A stretch of 64,000 bases of DNA from Fimbriimonadaceae bacterium. Its GTDB lineage: Bacteria; Armatimonadota; Fimbriimonadia; Fimbriimonadales; Fimbriimonadaceae. The notes under the pieces were generated by a model. It saw only the letters and a list, made by a program, of their open reading frames with translations. It was not told where the DNA came from and searched no databases. The DNA lies in the NCBI GenBank assembly GCA_019694835.1, contig JAIBBE010000065.1, forward strand, positions 1 through 64,000, given 5' to 3'. A program made the position numbers and the translations under genes. How positions within the stretch are numbered: position 1 is the stretch's first letter; every line of letters starts with the position of its first letter. This document shows positions 48,746-56,383 of the stretch, in pieces.

Positions 48746-50487
48746 TTGGCTCGATTCTGCGAATCCGATACGAGCTGCTGGAGCAGAGCGACGACGGCCC
48801 GCTTTTCGCAACGTACAAGGCCCGCGACCGCATTGCCGCCCGCGAAGTCAGCGTGCGGGTGCTGCACCAGCCGTTTGCGAGCGAGTTTGCGTTCGTCGAC
48901 AAAGTAAAGGACGTGGTCAAGCGGGTCGGTATCCTGCAGCACCCTGGCTTGGAAAAGGTCCTCGACTTTGACGACCATGAAGGCACGCCCTTCATCGTCA
49001 GTGAACTCAGTGTGGGGCACACGCTCGAAGAGCGGATCAAGAAGCTTGCCCCGTTTTCTCCCGCCGTCGCGGTCGGACTCGCACTTTCCATTTGTGAAAC
49101 CCTCGATGCCATCCACGGCGCGGGCTTGGCTCATGGCGACATTTCGGCTACCAACATCACCCTCACGACCGAAGGCAAGACCAAGGTCGCCCTGACCGCG
49201 ATTTGGGAAGCGTACTCGTCGAGCAAAACCGCGGGCGCGGTCGTTCTGCCCGGCATGGCACCGTATCTCGCGCCAGAAATCACGACCGGACAGATGCCCA
49301 GCCCGACTTCCGACGTCTATGCCCTTGGCGTCCTGCTCTTCGAACTGCTGACGGGGCGCAAACCCTATTCAGGCGACACCGCCGTCTCGATCGCGATGAA
49401 GCATGCGACGGCCCCTGTGCCGAGCGTCCGGAGCTTCAATCCGTCCGTGCCGGTCGTGCTCGACGAAATCGTCCGCAAAGCGCTGGCCAAGAATCCGCTC
49501 GAACGCTATCCGAACGCGAAAGCCATGCTCACCGACCTCCGCGCCGTTCAAGACGCCCTGCGTTTTGGCAAGTCGCTGTCTTGGCCCATTCGGGGTGCCG
49601 CCCAAGAAGCAGGCCCCGTTGCACCAACCGTTCTCCAGCCCGCTGATCCAGAAGTGAAAGCAACCGACCCCAAGAAATCCGCCAAGCCGCGCCGCGACAA
49701 GCCCGACACACTGGACACCGTTCCCAAGTGGCTGCTGGCGATGGTCTACCTGTGCGTGTGTTCGCTCGTCGTGCTTGTCAGCCTCTGGATTTACTGGAAT
49801 CTGACCAAGCCCAAAGTGGTTCGGGTTCCGAATGTGGTGGGTCTGAGCCTGCCCGAAGCCCAAAAACAACTCGATGCACTCGGGCTTAAGATGCGTATTG
49901 GCAAAAAGATTTCGAGTGAGAAGCAGCCGGCGGACGAGATTCTCGCGACAACCCCTCCTGCGGGCGGCGACAAGCGCGCGGGCGGTGACGTCTACGTCGA
50001 TGTCAGCACCGGCAGCAAGTTCGTCGAGGTCCCCGACCTTCGCGGACGTACGCTCGATGAAGCCAAGGCGCTGCTATCGACGGTCAACTTGACGATGGAC
50101 GAGAACGTCCGCAAGAAACGGGATCGAAACATCCCGGAGGGGAAGATCGTTGCTCAGATTCCCGATCCGCGAAGCAAGGTCGAGCGCTCGACGAGGATTC
50201 GCATCACCGTAAGCGGCCAAGAGTCTCGCGCCGACCGGCCCAATCCCGACGAAATGCAGGTTTACACCTTCAAGGTGCGCTTCAAAGTGCCCGAATCTGA
50301 GGAGCCGATCGCGATCAAGGTTGTCATGACCGACGGCAAGGGCGCGAAGACTGTATTCGACGACGAACGAACCAGCGGCGACACGGTCGAGATCGAGGAA
50401 GAGGGCTTCGGGCCAGAAGCCTCGTTCCGAATCTTCTTCGATGGCGAATTGGTGCAGCAGGTGACCAAGCGGGCCGATGAGGAGTAA
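48742..50487 (+). CDS. PASTA-domain protein with degenerate Ser/Thr kinase domain (pseudokinase)
   Basis: 581 residues, GTG start. Residues 1-280 have a PknB-like fold ('GTPFIVSELSVGHTLEERI', 'YLAPEITTG', 'SDVYALGVLLFELLTGRKPY', 'AKNPLERYPNAKAMLTDL'). Catalytic elements are lost: no Gly-rich loop, VAxK Lys replaced by Arg ('VSVRVL'), HRDLKPxN changed to HGDISATN, and the DFG replaced by 'LTAIWEA'. One membrane segment (~325-350, 'LLAMVYLCVCSLVVLVSLWI') is followed by two PASTA domains ('RVPNVVGLSLPEAQKQLDAL', 'EVPDLRGRTLDEAKALLST') that in kinases bind muropeptides or lipid II, then an extra beta domain. A sensing scaffold rather than an enzyme is inferred. Confidence 0.88.
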   Translation: MIGSILRIRYELLEQSDDGPLFATYKARDRIAAREVSVRVLHQPFASEFAFVDKVKDVVKRVGILQHPGLEKVLDFDDHEGTPFIVSELSVGHTLEERIKKLAPFSPAVAVGLALSICETLDAIHGAGLAHGDISATNITLTTEGKTKVALTAIWEAYSSSKTAGAVVLPGMAPYLAPEITTGQMPSPTSDVYALGVLLFELLTGRKPYSGDTAVSIAMKHATAPVPSVRSFNPSVPVVLDEIVRKALAKNPLERYPNAKAMLTDLRAVQDALRFGKSLSWPIRGAAQEAGPVAPTVLQPADPEVKATDPKKSAKPRRDKPDTLDTVPKWLLAMVYLCVCSLVVLVSLWIYWNLTKPKVVRVPNVVGLSLPEAQKQLDALGLKMRIGKKISSEKQPADEILATTPPAGGDKRAGGDVYVDVSTGSKFVEVPDLRGRTLDEAKALLSTVNLTMDENVRKKRDRNIPEGKIVAQIPDPRSKVERSTRIRITVSGQESRADRPNPDEMQVYTFKVRFKVPESEEPIAIKVVMTDGKGAKTVFDDERTSGDTVEIEEEGFGPEASFRIFFDGELVQQVTKRADEE

Positions 50488-50494
50488 CGAGGCC

Positions 50495-51139
50495 ATGCCC
50501 GCCCAACTCGCCCCGTCGATCCTCTCGTTCGATCAGGGGACGGTGCGTTCCGCCGTCGTCGAACTCGCTGATGCCGGGGCCGACTGGATTCATTTCGACG
50601 TGATGGACGGCCAGTTCGTTCCGCCAATCACTTTCGGGGACGCTCTCGTGAGCGGGCTTCGCTCGGTCGGAAATGTCGCTTTCGAGGCGCACCTGATGAC
50701 CCAAACACCGGACCGCCACTTCGAGGCGTTCAAAGCGGCTGGTTGCCGGCGCATCATCTTCCACGCGGAGGCAACCGCCCACTCGCATCGCCTTGCCGGT
50801 CAACTGCACGACATGGGTCTGGAAGCGGGCGTAGCATTGAATCCCGGCACCCCGGTCGAAGCGGCATTTCCGCTTCTCGGCTTGGTGGATCTGGTGCTCG
50901 TGATGACCGTCAACCCCGGCTGGGGAGGGCAGCAGCTCATTTGGAGCTGCCTTGACAAAGTTCGCCGTCTGCGAGACCTGCGCCCCGATCTTCACATCGA
51001 GGTCGATGGCGGGATGGACCCTGACACCTTGCCCGAAGCCCTCGCCGCCGGAGCGGACACTTTCGTGGTCGGCAGCTACCTGGCCAAGGCCGAGTCGATT
51101 GCCCAGGGAATGAGCCGCCTGAGGGAGCGATGCGGTTAA
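50495..51139 (+). CDS. rpe: ribulose-phosphate 3-epimerase
   Basis: 214 residues from ATG 50495 (GAGG site seven bases upstream; ATG 50477 is less likely). 'APSILSFDQGTV', 'ADWIHFDVMDGQFVPPITFG' (metal His/Asp), 'FEAHLMTQTPDRHFE', 'IIFHAEAT', 'MTVNPGWGGQQL' and 'EVDGGMDPDTL' are RPE signatures. It interconverts ribulose-5-P and xylulose-5-P. A PASTA kinase next to rpe also occurs in Firmicutes. Confidence 0.96.
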   Translation: MPAQLAPSILSFDQGTVRSAVVELADAGADWIHFDVMDGQFVPPITFGDALVSGLRSVGNVAFEAHLMTQTPDRHFEAFKAAGCRRIIFHAEATAHSHRLAGQLHDMGLEAGVALNPGTPVEAAFPLLGLVDLVLVMTVNPGWGGQQLIWSCLDKVRRLRDLRPDLHIEVDGGMDPDTLPEALAAGADTFVVGSYLAKAESIAQGMSRLRERCG

Positions 51140-51426
51140 AGATTCTCACGTCGACCCTCTTCGTTGCCGGGATCTTGATGCTGCTGGCCTGGCCGCTGGT
51201 CATGGCCGACCGCCCGAACCCTGACGCCGAGCGCAAGGTTCTCGCGGCTTTTGGATTGAAGATGCTGATCTACTTCGGGGCGACGGCCATCACGTTCCTT
51301 GCGACCGCCATTTGCGCCCTACTGCTCGTTCGTCGGGCGAAGCTGGAGTTCCGTGACCAAGCTTCAGAAAACCTGCGCGGCTTGATTGAGGGCACCCTGC
51401 GAGACCATGGCCGAAAGTCTGAATGA
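51130..51426 (+). CDS. small two-segment membrane protein
   Basis: 98 residues. Two hydrophobic segments ('LTSTLFVAGILMLLAWPLVM' and 'MLIYFGATAITFLATAICAL') and a charged C-terminal tail ('RRAKLEFRDQASENLRGLIE'). No known family. It overlaps the end of rpe by ten bases and the start of ribD by 20, so it is part of the same translationally coupled run. It resembles the small membrane protein at 48545 in architecture but not in sequence. Confidence 0.7.
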   Translation: MRLKILTSTLFVAGILMLLAWPLVMADRPNPDAERKVLAAFGLKMLIYFGATAITFLATAICALLLVRRAKLEFRDQASENLRGLIEGTLRDHGRKSE

Positions 51427-52465
51427 GGGGTTCATGCGGCGGGCGATTCGCCTGTCTCGCCGGGGATTCCCGATGCCCAATCCCCATGTCGGCTGCGTGA
51501 TCGCTCGGGACGGGGAAGTCGTGGGAGAAGGCTGGCACTCGTATGCCGGAGGGCTGCATGCGGAGGCGGTCGCTCTGTCTCAGGCTGGCGAGTTAGCGCG
51601 CGAATCCGATGTTTACGTGACCCTCGAACCCTGTAACCACCACGGTCGGACGCCGCCTTGCGCTGAGGCGCTGATCGCAGCAGGCATTCGGCGTGTTTTC
51701 GTTGCTGTATCTGACCCGAATCCGGTCGCAGCTGGCGGCACGTCTGCTTTGCGCGAAGCTGGGATTGAGGTCGAGGTTGGACTGCTGCAAGATGAGGCGC
51801 GAGCGGCGAACCGCGTCTGGCTCTCAGCGCTTGAAATGCAGCGTCCCTTCGTAACCCTCAAAGCCGCCATCACCCTTGACGGCAAGATCGCGCGCGCGGA
51901 CGGGACGAGCAAGTGGATCACGGGGGAACCCGCGCGCAGGGACGGGCATAGGCTGCGGGCCGAAATGGGCTGCGTCGTGGTGGGGGCCAACACTGTCCTT
52001 GCCGACGATCCCCTGCTCACGGCCAGAATTCGCGGGGTAACCAACCAGCCCCTCCGCGTCGTGCTCGATGCTCGGTCGCGCCTGTCCGGAGAGGAACGCG
52101 TCTTTGGCGAAGGCAATGTCCTTTGGATTCGCGAAGAACTCGAGCCAGAAGAACTGCTTCGCCAGCTTTGGGGCTGGGGCGTTCGCGGTGTGCTGGTCGA
52201 GGGCGGCGGCGAAACGTTGCGGCGCTTCCTAGTTTCCGGCTTGGCGGACCGGCTTTGCCTTTACGTCGGACCGAAGGTCTTCGGCGAGGGCATTTCGTGG
52301 GTGGGCAGTGGCCTGGATGTGCCGGAGGACCTGGGCTTGACATTAGGTTCAGTTCGTCGATTTGGACAAGATTTTCGAATCGAATATGAAATCAGTCAAA
52401 AATCTCGGGAACAATCGGACCCGGACTGGCGTCAGAACAAACAGAGGTCATTTCCTCCTTCCTAG
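51407..52465 (+). CDS. ribD: bifunctional riboflavin biosynthesis deaminase/reductase
   Basis: 352 residues from ATG 51407 (MAESLNEGFMRRAIRLSRRG). Deaminase zinc site: 'HAEAVAL' and 'PCNHHGRTPPC'. Reductase half: 'PFVTLKAAITLDGKIARADGTSKWITG', 'VVVGANTVLADDPLLTAR' and 'GVLVEGGGETLRRFL'. It carries out the second and third steps of riboflavin synthesis. The last ~20 residues (SREQSDPDWRQNKQRSFPPS) look like run-through into non-coding sequence. No other rib genes are visible in the window. Confidence 0.95.
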   Translation: MAESLNEGFMRRAIRLSRRGFPMPNPHVGCVIARDGEVVGEGWHSYAGGLHAEAVALSQAGELARESDVYVTLEPCNHHGRTPPCAEALIAAGIRRVFVAVSDPNPVAAGGTSALREAGIEVEVGLLQDEARAANRVWLSALEMQRPFVTLKAAITLDGKIARADGTSKWITGEPARRDGHRLRAEMGCVVVGANTVLADDPLLTARIRGVTNQPLRVVLDARSRLSGEERVFGEGNVLWIREELEPEELLRQLWGWGVRGVLVEGGGETLRRFLVSGLADRLCLYVGPKVFGEGISWVGSGLDVPEDLGLTLGSVRRFGQDFRIEYEISQKSREQSDPDWRQNKQRSFPPS

Positions 52466-52577
52466 AAGGCCCCATCTCAAGCCCTCAGAGTGGGGCTTTC
52501 AACCTGTCTGGACCTCCGTTTTTCACCATACTGCTGGCAACTTGCCGGCCTGGAGACCTCTCAGCGACTGAGAATTC

Positions 52578-52925
52578 TCGCCTCAACCTCTCCCCCAACC
52601 CCTCTCCTCCGCCACGAAACTGACGGCCAGCCAGAGCTTCCGGGCGCAGGAGAGGGGAGCCTCGTACCGCTGGCAACCTGCCGGCGCGCGGTCTATCGGC
52701 GCATGAGAATCTTCGCCTCAACCCCTCCCCCAACCCCTCTCCTCCGCCACGAAACTGACGGCCAGCCAGAGCTTCCGGGCGCAGGAGAGGGGAGCCTCGT
52801 ACCGCTGGCGTCTCGCCGGCAAACGCCCACGGGAGAACATCACGTTTACCTCTCCCCCAACCCCTCTCCTCCGCCGCCAAACCGGCAGTTGGTCCAAGGC
52901 TTCCGGGCGCAAGAGAGGGGAGCCG
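52578..52925. repeat. three copies of the dispersed palindromic repeat in the ribD-PepSY gap
   Basis: The common segment starts at 52596, 52731 and 52858 (CAACCCCTCTCCTCCGCC). It ends with GGGCGCAGGAGAGGGG in the first two copies and GGGCGCAAGAGAGGGG in the third. Stem CCCCTCTCCT/AGGAGAGGGG (one mismatch in copy 3). Copies 1 and 2 are 135 bases apart and nearly identical over more than 80 bases. Between them lies a second motif, GTACCGCTGGCAACCTGCCGGC or its variant GTACCGCTGGCGTCTCGCC. The 497-base gap 52466-52962 contains no gene; frames through it are repeat-derived. Confidence 0.85.
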
Positions 52926-52951
52926 AGGGAACCGAATTCGCCCAATCGCCA

Positions 52952-52957
52952 TACTAT
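52952..52957 (+). promoter_or_regulatory. -10 box TACTAT before the PepSY gene (predicted leaderless)
   Basis: TACTAT (within CATACTATT) ends five bases before the ATG at 52963. No Shine-Dalgarno is seen. Confidence 0.4.
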
Positions 52958-52962
52958 TCGGC

Positions 52963-53499
52963 ATGTATCGGATCGTGAGGGTCATCCATCGGTGGCTCGG
53001 GCTGCTGTCCTCCATCTTCCTGCTCGTGATTGGCGTCACCGGTTTTCTACTCGCGACCAAGGGAACGTTCGGCTGGGTCCGTCCGCCGGAGAAAAAGGGC
53101 GGCGAAGTCGAGCTCGGTTCGGTGGCCTCGATTCATACCGTCGCCGAGGCGGCCTTCGCGGAGAAAATCCCGGAACTCCAGTCTCGCGAAGACATCAACC
53201 GTATTGATTACCGCCCGGGCAAGAACATGTTCAAGGTCGTGAGCGACAAGGGCTACCACGAGGTCCAGGTTGATGGGAAGACAGGCCAGGTCCTCCAGGT
53301 AGCGAAGCGCACCGACCAGTTCGCTGAGGACATCCACGACCTCAGCTGGTTTCATGAGGGCCTCCATGCGTACCTCTTACCCCTCGTTTCCATCTGCCTC
53401 GTCTATCTCTCTGCCAGCGGCATCGGCATGTTTCTGACTCCGGTCATTCGCCGTCGTCGCCACCGTGCGGAGGGCGCAAGAAGTAACGCCCGGGTGTAG
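52963..53499 (+). CDS. PepSY-associated transmembrane protein
   Basis: 178 residues. 'RIVRVIHRWLGLLSSIFLLVIGVTGFLLATKG' is the PepSY-TM N-terminal segment with its conserved H-R/W-L-G. A PepSY-type extracytoplasmic domain follows ('IHTVAEAAFAEKIPELQSREDINRIDYRPG', 'YHEVQVDGKTGQVLQVAKR'). It ends with 'IHDLSWFHEGLHAY' and a second membrane segment. Relatives act in iron/flavin reduction or protease control; specific role unknown. Single gene. Confidence 0.85.
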   Translation: MYRIVRVIHRWLGLLSSIFLLVIGVTGFLLATKGTFGWVRPPEKKGGEVELGSVASIHTVAEAAFAEKIPELQSREDINRIDYRPGKNMFKVVSDKGYHEVQVDGKTGQVLQVAKRTDQFAEDIHDLSWFHEGLHAYLLPLVSICLVYLSASGIGMFLTPVIRRRRHRAEGARSNARV

Positions 53500-53617
53500 A
53501 CGAGAGCGTCGGCCAGAGCGTGCACCCGGGCCGACGGAACGACAAAGAGCCTCCCGACGTTGATCATCGTGGGCCTAATTGAATCTCGAAACAAGCCGAT
53601 CGGCTGGGCTCAAGGGG

Positions 53618-53623
53618 TACCCT
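53618..53623 (+). promoter_or_regulatory. -10 box TACCCT before the LCP gene (predicted leaderless)
   Basis: TACCCT ends ten bases before the ATG at 53634, the same hexamer as before nrnA. Confidence 0.35.
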
Positions 53624-53633
53624 AGGACTGGGA

Positions 53634-54590
53634 ATGGCGAAGGACTCAAAGAAACCACTGTGGAAGACCTTGCTCAAAGGCTTCGCATTCGTAACGCTAT
53701 GTACGTTTGCGCTGGGAGCAGGTTCGCTCTTGGGCTTTACCGGCAAGAGCGCGGTCATCACCGAAATGATGAAGCAGCGGCTAAGCAACACGCCCCCGCA
53801 GGAAGTTTTTCACGAAGATTCGATCAACCTTCTCCTTCTCGGATGCGATGAAGATCGAGCCTATGGCGGCAAGAAGATTCTCCGTGAGCAGGCCCGCAGC
53901 GACATGATGCTCGTGGCCAAACTTGACTTCAAGAAGAAGCGCATCACCGGCGTCAGCATCCCCCGCGACACCCTCTGCGCGCTCCCTGGCTACCGCGAAC
54001 AGAAGATCAATGCCTACCATGCCATCGGCGGCAAAGACCTCGCCAAGCGCGCGGTTGAATCGCTCATCGATGTCGACATCGACAAGGTCGTGGTACTCGA
54101 CTACAAGGTCTTCCAGGAAATCGTCGACATGGTGGGCGGCGTTGATGTGTTCATCGACAAGAAACTCAAGTACACGGACCGGCGCGGTGGACTCTTCATC
54201 GACCTCAAGCCTGGCCTCCAGCATCTGAGCGGCTACGATGCCATGTGCTTCGTCCGATACCGCCACGGCGACAGCGACTTCGCCCGCCAAGCCCGTCAGA
54301 AGGACTTCCTCCTTGCGATGAAGGAATCGGTTAAGAAAAACCCGATGCTGATTCCCGACATCGCCAACAAGGCGACGTCGATGATGAGCGAAGACTTCTC
54401 CGTCCCCGAAATCGCATCAATCGTCGGGTTTGCGCAGAAGGTCGGCAGCGACCACATCAAAATGGGCCAGATTCCAGTCTACGATGTCCCGAACTACAAC
54501 CTCAAGGTCGACAAGCGGCACCTCGATGATACGCTCAAGGAATTCCACCTTATCGAGGACCATACGACCACGGTCAGCCGCAACGACTGA
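53634..54590 (+). CDS. LytR-CpsA-Psr (LCP) family protein
   Basis: 318 residues. One N-terminal membrane anchor ('LLKGFAFVTLCTFALGAGSLLGF') and an extracytoplasmic LCP domain: 'INLLLLGCDEDR', 'RSDMMLVAKLDFKKKRITGVSIPRDTLCALPG', 'KINAYHAIGG', 'DYKVFQEIVDMVGGVDVFID', 'GLQHLSGYDAMCFVRYRHGDSDFARQARQKDFL'. The Arg/Asp residues that bind the polyprenyl pyrophosphate headgroup are present. It attaches glycopolymers to the cell wall or surface. The stop overlaps the next start by one base (TGATG). Confidence 0.93.
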   Translation: MAKDSKKPLWKTLLKGFAFVTLCTFALGAGSLLGFTGKSAVITEMMKQRLSNTPPQEVFHEDSINLLLLGCDEDRAYGGKKILREQARSDMMLVAKLDFKKKRITGVSIPRDTLCALPGYREQKINAYHAIGGKDLAKRAVESLIDVDIDKVVVLDYKVFQEIVDMVGGVDVFIDKKLKYTDRRGGLFIDLKPGLQHLSGYDAMCFVRYRHGDSDFARQARQKDFLLAMKESVKKNPMLIPDIANKATSMMSEDFSVPEIASIVGFAQKVGSDHIKMGQIPVYDVPNYNLKVDKRHLDDTLKEFHLIEDHTTTVSRND

Positions 54591-55411
54591 TGTCCAATCC
54601 TGCATACGATCCTGATGATCCTGAGGGGTCTCCACGCCGCTCTAGCTACCTTTCTGGTCGCGATATCAAAGTCTTGGGCATCGTCCTCGTCGTCTTCATA
54701 ATCCTTCTTGCTCCGGTGTACAGCTACTATGCGAACGTCAGTCGCCAGTACCAATGCAAGCGGAATATGAAGGAGATTTTCGAGTCGATCAACCTCTACG
54801 CGGCCGAGTGGAACGACCGTTATCCGCCGCTCTATGTGGTGGCGGGCGGCGAGCGCGAGGCTCCCATGCTTGACTCCGCGAAACGGCCTTTCACCTGGGG
54901 CTCGCTGATCCAGCGATTCGCCAAACGCGAGGGCATCTTCAAGTGCCCAAGCGCTGATGAAAGCGAAAACCTCCTCGCCCAAGACCCCCAAACGACCAAG
55001 AAGTCGGTCGCGATGTCGTACGGGATGTACGTGGGTCTTGCCTCGCAGCCTTCCAGCCTCGTCCGAAGTCCGGCGACCACCGTGATCGTCTCCGAAACCA
55101 GCAACCACGGTGCGAATGGCACCTTCAATCCGGTCCCCCTTTACACCGAGGCGGGCGAGGAATTGCCTTATGACGGATTCATCATCGGCTATAGCGACAG
55201 CAACACGACGCCATCGCCAAAAACGACCTCGGTGACTCGCCTCGCTTTCAAAGGCACCCAAAACGGCAAGTTCAATTCCAAGAACGAGGGGCGGCACTTT
55301 GGGAAAAACCACTTTCTCTTCGCCAGCGGCCAAGTGGCCGTCCTGACCGCCGATGCTGCTCGGGTGAAGATGCTCGGCGAGAGCCCGACCGGCAACTGGG
55401 AACGGCCCTAA
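54590..55411 (+). CDS. prepilin-like (H-X9-DG/DUF1559-type) protein
   Basis: 273 residues. A ~26-residue polar N-terminus precedes one membrane segment ('IKVLGIVLVVFIILLAPVYSYY'), then 'CKRNMKEIFESINLYAAEWNDRYPP', the typical helix of Planctomycete/Armatimonadete pilin-like proteins. 'FKCPSAD' and the C-terminal 'RHFGKNHFLFASGQVAVL' correspond to the H-X9-DG region. No prepilin peptidase site (G-F-T-L-x-E) is present. Coupled to LCP (1-base overlap) and followed directly by mtnA. Function unknown. Confidence 0.8.
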   Translation: MSNPAYDPDDPEGSPRRSSYLSGRDIKVLGIVLVVFIILLAPVYSYYANVSRQYQCKRNMKEIFESINLYAAEWNDRYPPLYVVAGGEREAPMLDSAKRPFTWGSLIQRFAKREGIFKCPSADESENLLAQDPQTTKKSVAMSYGMYVGLASQPSSLVRSPATTVIVSETSNHGANGTFNPVPLYTEAGEELPYDGFIIGYSDSNTTPSPKTTSVTRLAFKGTQNGKFNSKNEGRHFGKNHFLFASGQVAVLTADAARVKMLGESPTGNWERP

Positions 55412-56383
55412 ATGTCGGTTGTCCCCCTCAAATGGTCCGGCGATCATCTCGCCCTACTCGATCAGCGCCGCCTGCCCCTGGCCGAGGAGTGGCTGGAGCT
55501 TCGGGATTGGCAGTCCGTCGTCGAGGCGATTCGAGATATGGCGGTCCGCGGAGCACCCGCGATTGGCATAACCGCCGCTTATGGCATGGCTTTGGCGGCA
55601 CGTTCTGGAGCTTCGATGGACGAGGCATACGCTGGGTTGGCGGCGTCGAGGCCGACTGCGGTCAATCTTTTCTGGGCGCTCGATCGGATCCGAAATCTGG
55701 GGACCAACGACTTCGCGACCATCCTTGCCGAAGCCCAGCGCATCGAGGAGGAAGATCGGGCGTGCAACCAGGCGATTGGGCGGATCGGGGCGAACCTGCT
55801 GCCCGAGAGCTGCCGGGTCCTGACTATTTGCAACACCGGCAGCCTTGCCACCGGCGGCCACGGCACCGCGCTCGGCATCATCCGGACTGGATATGAGCAA
55901 GGCCGGGTCGAATTCGTGTACTCATGTGAGACCCGTCCCCGCCAGCAGGGTCTGCGCTTGACCGCGTGGGAGCTGATGCACGACCGCATCCCCTTCCAGT
56001 CCATCGCGGATGGGGCGGCGGCGGCGCTGATGCAGGACAAGAAGGTCGATGTCGTGGTGGTCGGCGCAGACCGGATTGCCGCCAACGGAGACACCGCGAA
56101 CAAGCTCGGCACCTACATGCTCGCCGTCCTCGCTCAGCATCACGGGCTGCCGTTCTACGTCGCGGCTCCGACTTCGACGCTCGATCCCGCCCTGCCTCGC
56201 GGCGACCTGATCCCGATTGAAGAACGGGCGGCGGAGGAGCTGACCGAGATTGAAGGGGTGCGGGTCGCGCCAGTCGGCTGCCCCGTCTTCAATCCCGCCT
56301 TCGACGTCACCCCCGGCGGTCTGATCAGCGCGATCATCACCGAGAAGAAGGCCTTCACCCCACCCTACGAGTTCTACCCGTGA
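55412..56383 (+). CDS. mtnA: S-methyl-5-thioribose-1-phosphate isomerase
   Basis: 323 residues. 'DMAVRGAPAIGITAAYGMAL', catalytic-Cys motif 'LTICNTGSLATGGHGTALGIIR', 'VYSCETRPRQQGLRLTAWEL' and the catalytic Asp in 'VVVVGADRIAANGDTANKLGTY' are those of MtnA rather than eIF2B. It works in the methionine salvage pathway. The ATG begins directly after the previous stop. Its own stop overlaps the next start (GTGA). Confidence 0.95.
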   Translation: MSVVPLKWSGDHLALLDQRRLPLAEEWLELRDWQSVVEAIRDMAVRGAPAIGITAAYGMALAARSGASMDEAYAGLAASRPTAVNLFWALDRIRNLGTNDFATILAEAQRIEEEDRACNQAIGRIGANLLPESCRVLTICNTGSLATGGHGTALGIIRTGYEQGRVEFVYSCETRPRQQGLRLTAWELMHDRIPFQSIADGAAAALMQDKKVDVVVVGADRIAANGDTANKLGTYMLAVLAQHHGLPFYVAAPTSTLDPALPRGDLIPIEERAAEELTEIEGVRVAPVGCPVFNPAFDVTPGGLISAIITEKKAFTPPYEFYP

